The notes under the pieces were generated by a model that was given only the letters and a program-made list of their open reading frames with translations, searched no databases and was not told the DNA's origin. This document shows positions 59,994 to 64,000 of a stretch of 64,000 nt of DNA, one piece after another (position 1 is the stretch's first letter; every line of letters starts with the position of its first letter). Source of the DNA: Natrinema versiforme (GTDB taxonomy: Archaea; Halobacteriota; Halobacteria; Halobacteriales; Natrialbaceae); NCBI RefSeq assembly GCF_005576615.1, contig NZ_CP040330.1:62001-126000 (forward strand). Reading direction: 5' to 3'. The position numbers were made by a program, and so were the translations under genes.

Positions 59994-61088
59994 CTACGCC
60001 GTTCGCCGCTCGAGGACCATCACGTACCGCGTCAGCGACCGATGGACGCGTCGCTCGAACGTCGACTCGAGTTCCCAGCCCGCCGCTCGCGCCTCGCTTC
60101 GCCACGATCGATCCGCGATCACGACCGCGCGCGGCGCGACCCGCCGGGCCTCGGCGAGCGCGCCCGAGACGAGGTCCTCGAGCCGGTGGGTCTCGATTTT
60201 CGACTGGCGGCCGTAGGGGGCGTCGAAGACCACGCCGTCGACCGCGTCGTCCGCCAGCGGTAGCTGGGTCGCGTCGCCGCGACCGACGTGCCACGAGCCC
60301 CGCGAAACGCCGGTCGGCGAGGGCTCGTCGGTCGCGAGGAAGTGCTCCAGATTCTCCTGCGCTCCGGCGGCCATCTTCGCCTGCGCGTCCGTGCCGACCA
60401 CGTCAGCGCCGACCAGCCCCGCCTCCACGAGTACGCCACCGGTGCCACACATCGGGTCCAGAATCGTCGCGCCCGGCCGAGCGCCCGCGACGTTCGCCAC
60501 GGCGCGCGCGAGCAGCGGATCCATGCTGCCGGGCTGGAAGAACGGTTTGTCCGTCGGTGCTCGAGTGCCGAAATCCCGAACGCTCTCGGCTGCGAGCCAG
60601 CCGAGCGCGCAGGCCGAAACGTGCTCGCCCGCAGACTCCTCGCCGTCCGCACGCTCCTCGTGCTCGAGAGAGCCCGCGTCCGAATCGGCCGCAAGTACAC
60701 CTTCCGAAAACGCGACCCGCAGGAGATGGTCCGGATCGTCGAGATCCACCGCGAACCCGCGGTCGACCAGCACTTGTCCCAGTTCGCGCTCCGCGCGCTC
60801 GGTGCTCACGCCGCTCGAGCCGTGGACGTCCGTCGCTCGCACCGCGACGGTTCCCTCCCGGTCGATCGAGGCGGCCTCGAGGACGGTGCGAGCGCTCGCG
60901 AGGTCGGCGTCGCCGCGGCCGAGAAGCTCGCTCGCGCGCCGGGTGTAGGCGAGTCCGCGGACGCGCTCGGGGACGATTCCGCCCGCAACGGCGAGCCCGG
61001 GTGCGATTCGGCGGATGCCGGTCGCCGCGCTGGCCGCCTCGCGGGCCGCGAACGCGTCGTCTTCGCCGCCGAACTCGAGCAGATACAC
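59994..61088 (-). CDS. trmG10: tRNA (guanine10-N2)-dimethyltransferase, Trm-G10 type
   Basis: Methylates G10 of tRNA. 364 aa. Seen: an N-terminal THUMP-like domain (about 1-140), then a Rossmann methyltransferase with SAM loop LDPMCGTGGVLVEAG (210-224) and catalytic block FDAPYGRQSKIETH. The usual catalytic tetrad in this group is DPPY; here it is DAPY. FFQPGSMDPLLARAVANV leads into the SAM domain as in the family. ATG giving MYLLEFGGEDDAF. Divergent from tbp across a 204-bp shared region. Confidence 0.85.
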   Translation of the reverse strand: MYLLEFGGEDDAFAAREAASAATGIRRIAPGLAVAGGIVPERVRGLAYTRRASELLGRGDADLASARTVLEAASIDREGTVAVRATDVHGSSGVSTERAERELGQVLVDRGFAVDLDDPDHLLRVAFSEGVLAADSDAGSLEHEERADGEESAGEHVSACALGWLAAESVRDFGTRAPTDKPFFQPGSMDPLLARAVANVAGARPGATILDPMCGTGGVLVEAGLVGADVVGTDAQAKMAAGAQENLEHFLATDEPSPTGVSRGSWHVGRGDATQLPLADDAVDGVVFDAPYGRQSKIETHRLEDLVSGALAEARRVAPRAVVIADRSWRSEARAAGWELESTFERRVHRSLTRYVMVLERRTA

Positions 61089-61256
61089 GGTCGAATCATC
61101 GCTTCGGACCGGCCATGAGCCTACCGCTTTCCGCGAACCGGCCGGTTATGCACGATACCAAATATCACACCTGCGACCCGTCTACCACCCGGAAATCGGC
61201 CGTCCCGGAAATCGCAGGGAGCGTATAAACCGGATATATCAGGTGGCGGTACTAAC

Positions 61257-61276
61257 CTTTATAAACCTTAAATACG
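61257..61276 (+). promoter_or_regulatory. tbp promoter with tandem TATA-like boxes
   Basis: ctttataaacc (61257-61267) and ccttaaatacg (61266-61276) stand 17-36 bp before the tbp ATG, spacing that predicts a leaderless transcript. A further gcgtataaacc-type box lies at 61221. Such stacked boxes may reflect autoregulation by TBP, which is inference. Confidence 0.55.
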
Positions 61277-61292
61277 TCTTTTTAAGCGACTA

Positions 61293-61853
61293 ATGACGGA
61301 TCCGAAGGACACCATCAACATCGAAAACGTGGTGGCGTCGACCGGCATCGGACAGGAACTCGACCTCCAGAGCGTTGCCATGGACCTCGAGGGGGCCGAC
61401 TACGACCCCGAGCAGTTCCCCGGTCTCGTCTACCGAACGCAGAATCCCAAATCCGCCGCCCTGATCTTCCGCTCCGGGAAGATCGTCTGTACCGGCGCGA
61501 AAAGCACTGACGACGTTCACGAGAGCCTGCGAATCGTCTTCGACAAGCTCCGCGAACTCCAAATTCAGGTCAACGAGGACCCCGAGATCGTCGTCCAGAA
61601 CATCGTCACCTCGGCCGATCTGGGCCGCAACCTCAACCTGAACGCGATCGCCATCGGGCTGGGCCTCGAGAACATCGAGTACGAGCCCGAGCAGTTCCCG
61701 GGTCTCGTCTATCGGCTCGACGAACCGGAAGTCGTCGCCCTGCTCTTCGGCTCCGGGAAGCTCGTCATCACCGGCGGCAAAAAGCCCGAAGACGCCGAAC
61801 ACGCGGTCGACAAGATCGTCTCCCGGCTCGAGGACCTCGGCCTGCTCGAGTAA
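61293..61853 (+). CDS. tbp: TATA-box-binding protein
   Basis: General transcription factor recognising TATA boxes. 186 aa, two direct repeats: first repeat INIENVVASTGIGQELDLQSVAM...QFPGLVYRTQNPKSAALIFRSGKIVCTGAK and second repeat VVQNIVTSADLGRNLNLNAIA...QFPGLVYRLDEPEVVALLFGSGKLVITGGK (each shown in pieces). Acidic, as in other halophiles. Haloarchaea often carry several tbp genes; this looks like the core chromosomal type. Start codon at 61293 just after the promoter. Confidence 0.97.
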   Translation: MTDPKDTINIENVVASTGIGQELDLQSVAMDLEGADYDPEQFPGLVYRTQNPKSAALIFRSGKIVCTGAKSTDDVHESLRIVFDKLRELQIQVNEDPEIVVQNIVTSADLGRNLNLNAIAIGLGLENIEYEPEQFPGLVYRLDEPEVVALLFGSGKLVITGGKKPEDAEHAVDKIVSRLEDLGLLE

Positions 61854-62212
61854 CGCCGCCCGTTTTCGGCCGCCTTCGACCGCCTCGAGCGGTGCCCGCG
61901 CCACCAGTCCGTTTTCCGCTCACGGACACGTCCTCGCGCCCACCGACAGCAGGCGCCGTGTCCGTGAGATCACATTGTTCGACCACCCGCCGATCGTGCG
62001 CCAGTAGCGACTTCTTACCCGTCCGCGCGAAGCGACCCGCGACTCGAGCGATCGCCGATCTCGCCGATTGTCACACACCCCGTCGTCCCTTTCACCGGAT
62101 TATCGACCGTTCAATCCCGCCCGAGCGGGGCCGACTCGCCTGAATCGAGCCAGACTCGTCAAAACGACCGTTCGCGTTTATCCGGGAACCCGTTCCTGAC
62201 TCTCACGTGTCC
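61854..62212. other. intergenic region, nothing firm
   Basis: About 360 bp between tbp and the DUF7344-like gene. An 83-codon plus frame (61892-62143) starts with GTG but reads as low-complexity Arg/Ser/Pro and I do not call it. No strong hairpin was recognised. Confidence 0.4.
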
Positions 62213-62632
62213 ATGACGATCCACCCAGATCGAACGACGCCGGTTTCGGATCGGTTTCACCTCGGGAGCGACGCCGCGATCGGCCGCCGCCCGCTCGCGC
62301 GGGAGACGATCCGGCACGTCGTCGACAGCGACCGCCGGCGCGAAGTGGTCCGCTGCGTACTCGCCGCCGACGATCCGATCGCGTTGCGAACGCTGGTCGG
62401 GCGACTCGCCGACGCCGAGCACGATCCGACGGTCGGGACGACGATCCACCGACTGCGCCAACGGATCCACACCTCGCTCTGTGAAACGCACCTCCCGCTG
62501 CTCGAGGAACACGATATCATCCACTTCGATCGGGTGCGGAGCCTCGTCGGCCCGGCGGCCAACTGCGCCGCGTTCGACTCCCTCCTCGAGTTCGAGTCCC
62601 TCGAGCGACCGATCGCCGCCCGACTCGAGTAG
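62213..62632 (+). CDS. DUF7344-like winged-helix protein
   Basis: 139 aa from the ATG giving MTIHPDRTTPVSD; a GTG two codons earlier is possible. Seen: RREVVRCVLAADDPIALRTLVGRLA in a winged-helix start, RQRIHTSLCETHLPLLEEHDIIHFD (the characteristic two-helix then IIHFD ending of this haloarchaeal family), and a short C-terminal LEFESLERPIA. A transcription-regulator role is inferred from the fold. It converges with hisG with 22 bp between the stops. Confidence 0.78.
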   Translation: MTIHPDRTTPVSDRFHLGSDAAIGRRPLARETIRHVVDSDRRREVVRCVLAADDPIALRTLVGRLADAEHDPTVGTTIHRLRQRIHTSLCETHLPLLEEHDIIHFDRVRSLVGPAANCAAFDSLLEFESLERPIAARLE

Positions 62633-62654
62633 CGCGGGCCGCGACCGCCCGCGA

Positions 62655-63512
62655 CTACTCGACGAGGCGCTCGATCTCGGTCACTAAAATATCGCTCGCG
62701 CCGGCGTTTTTCACCTCAGTAATCGTCTCGAAGACATCTCCCTCGTCGACGACGGCGTGGACCGCGACCTTCGCCCCGTCGTCCTCGTCGGCGATGTCCA
62801 TGATCGTCGGCCCGCCCAGCCCCGGGATGACATCGCGGACGGCCTCGAGTCGATCCCGCGGCACGTTCATCATCAGGTAGCGCTTGCCCTCGGCGTGTTT
62901 GACCGAGGAGAGCGCGGTCCGGACTTCGCCGATCTTCGGCTCGTCGAGGACGTCCTCGCGACCGAACAGGCGAACCGAACTCGAGAGGACCTCGTCGACG
63001 ACGGCTAGCCGGTTCATCTTCAGCGTGGTCCCGGTGCTCGTGATGTCGACGATGGCGTCGGCCATCTCCACGTGGGGCGTGAGTTCCGTCGCGCCCGAGA
63101 CCTCGACGATGTCGGGATCGACGCCGGTCTCGGCGAAGAAGTCCGCCGTGATGTTTGGGAACTCGGTTGCGACGGTCTTGCCCGCCAGATCCTCGACGCC
63201 GTCGATGCCGCCGTCTTCCGGGGCCGCGAGCACCAGCCGACAGCGCCCGAACTCGAGGTCGAGCAGTTCCGAGACGTTGTCGACGCGCGCTTCTTGCACC
63301 TGATCGAAGCCCGTGATCCCGAGGTCGGCCGCGCCGTCGGAGACGTACTCCGGGATGTCGGCCGCGCGGGCGAACAGCACGGTCACGTCGGGATCGACGG
63401 TGTCCGCGTAGAGCTTCCGGTCGGCCCCGTTCTCGAGGTGGAGCCCCGCCCGCTCGAGGAGGTCGATCGTCGGCTCGTGCAGGCGGCCCTTGTTGGGAAC
63501 GGCGATTCGCAT
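62655..63512 (-). CDS. hisG: ATP phosphoribosyltransferase, long-type (HisG)
   Basis: First committed step of histidine synthesis: condenses ATP and PRPP. 285 aa from the ATG giving [14 protein letters not shown], the long form with a C-terminal regulatory ACT-like domain. Seen: [66 protein letters not shown], and the C-terminal [26 protein letters not shown] histidine-feedback domain. Active site and effector site are both present. Divergent from a copper ATPase. Confidence 0.95.
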   Translation of the reverse strand: MRIAVPNKGRLHEPTIDLLERAGLHLENGADRKLYADTVDPDVTVLFARAADIPEYVSDGAADLGITGFDQVQEARVDNVSELLDLEFGRCRLVLAAPEDGGIDGVEDLAGKTVATEFPNITADFFAETGVDPDIVEVSGATELTPHVEMADAIVDITSTGTTLKMNRLAVVDEVLSSSVRLFGREDVLDEPKIGEVRTALSSVKHAEGKRYLMMNVPRDRLEAVRDVIPGLGGPTIMDIADEDDGAKVAVHAVVDEGDVFETITEVKNAGASDILVTEIERLVE

Positions 63513-63631
63513 ATGCTGGCCCCTTGGCGGCGGCGGGGGAATTGTCTTTTCATCCGGGCGAGTCGCCGGTTCGGCCCGTTTCGGCGGCTGCCACCCCCAG
63601 TCCCTTGGGCCTCGGCGGCGTAGTGGTTCCG

Positions 63632-64000
63632 ATGGACGACCACGACCACCGATCCGAGGACGGCTCGGAGACGGCCGATACCGGTCCTGGCGACGATCGG
63701 ACCGATCGGACGAAGGAGTCGCTGCTCGAGGACGAGGCCGACGACGCCGAACGGGGGCGAGACGAGATCCGCGACCGGCACGAACAGGGGGAGGCCCGCG
63801 CCGGTCACGGTACACGCAGCCCGGACGGTCACGACGCCGGCGGTGCTCACGGTGATAGCGGTCACGAAGACGGCGGAGACGGCAGGCACGGCGACCACGG
63901 TGGCGGCATGCACGCCGGTCACGAAACGATGTTCCGACGGCGGTTTTTCGTCTCCGTGCTGCTCTCGGTTCCCGTCTTGCTCTACAGCGAGACGCTGCAG
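63632..64000 (+). CDS. copper-translocating P-type ATPase, N-terminal part (cut by window end)
   Basis: Open from the ATG at 63632 to the last base. The first 100 residues are His/Asp/Gly-rich (many GH, DH and HGDHGG motifs), a metal-binding tail. They are followed by [27 protein letters not shown], quoted here as [11 protein letters not shown] and [11 protein letters not shown], the start of the first membrane segment in copper ATPases of the CopA/CopB kind. The catalytic DKTGT and CPC motifs must lie beyond the window. Divergent from hisG. Confidence 0.75.
   Translation, partial: MDDHDHRSEDGSETADTGPGDDRTDRTKESLLEDEADDAERGRDEIRDRHEQGEARAGHGTRSPDGHDAGGAHGDSGHEDGGDGRHGDHGGGMHAGHETMFRRRFFVSVLLSVPVLLYSETLQ

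Noticed and set aside
61892-62143. 83-codon plus frame after tbp
   Set aside because: Arg/Ser/Pro-rich with no homologue that I recognise and no promoter-like sequence.
1-64000. tRNA, rRNA or CRISPR genes
   Set aside because: I looked for TpsiC-like ggttcgaatcc arms and regularly spaced direct repeats and saw none. tRNAscan-SE and a CRISPR finder would be decisive.

Overview
The window is chromosomal DNA from a haloarchaeon. The evidence is high GC with frequent CTCGAG, strongly acidic proteins, TATA-box/leaderless-style starts, and archaeal information genes (TATA-binding protein, eIF1A, RFC small-subunit-like ATPase, archaeal IleRS, Trm-G10, RNase Z). Tat lipoproteins and a PGF-CTERM surface protein fit the same assignment. 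Gene style resembles Natrinema/Haloterrigena-type genomes, but that is only an impression. I found no tRNA, rRNA or CRISPR array.

Layout. 0-10 kb: housekeeping genes (YigZ/IMPACT protein, ACT-domain regulator, hisB, hisA) and transporters (TrkH potassium channel, SLC13-type permease with TrkA-C domains, FetAB-like ABC pair). 11-17 kb: two PiT phosphate transporters flanking an AT-rich islet, a [2Fe-2S] ferredoxin, then an arsenic operon (arsR-acr3-arsC). 17-23 kb: HPP membrane protein, A24 prepilin peptidase, HIT protein, a truncated uracil-DNA glycosylase and an IS1341-type tnpB element broken by one stop codon. 23-34 kb: ileS with a tandemly duplicated 3' end, a PGF-CTERM metalloprotease-like protein, an H-NOX-like protein, prs, a beta-propeller protein and glmM. 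34-45 kb: uspA, hisI, a VapBC pair, serA, serB and a metY-metX pair. 45-64 kb: lipoproteins, MFS transporter, aminotransferase, an unrecognised 447-aa protein, a subtilase, eIF1A, DUF460, rnz, RFC-like ATPase, trmG10, tbp, hisG and the start of a copper P-type ATPase.

Genes that act together: four histidine genes (hisB, hisA, hisI, hisG) are dispersed over 60 kb, all on the minus strand. serA and serB provide serine synthesis. metY and metX overlap by four bases and provide homocysteine synthesis by sulfhydrylation. arsR, acr3 and arsC form a compact arsenic resistance unit. vapB and vapC overlap.

The most unusual content is non-coding. One family of dispersed repeats (three copies at 19.2, 33.4 and 45.2 kb) has conserved ends, a hairpin whose sequence changes but whose pairing is kept, and a position between convergent genes in every case. 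A second family (6.1 and 52.8 kb) also has a variable hairpin between conserved flanks and abuts the 3' end of a gene. These look like structured RNA or structure-bearing mobile repeats and are the best candidates for something undescribed.
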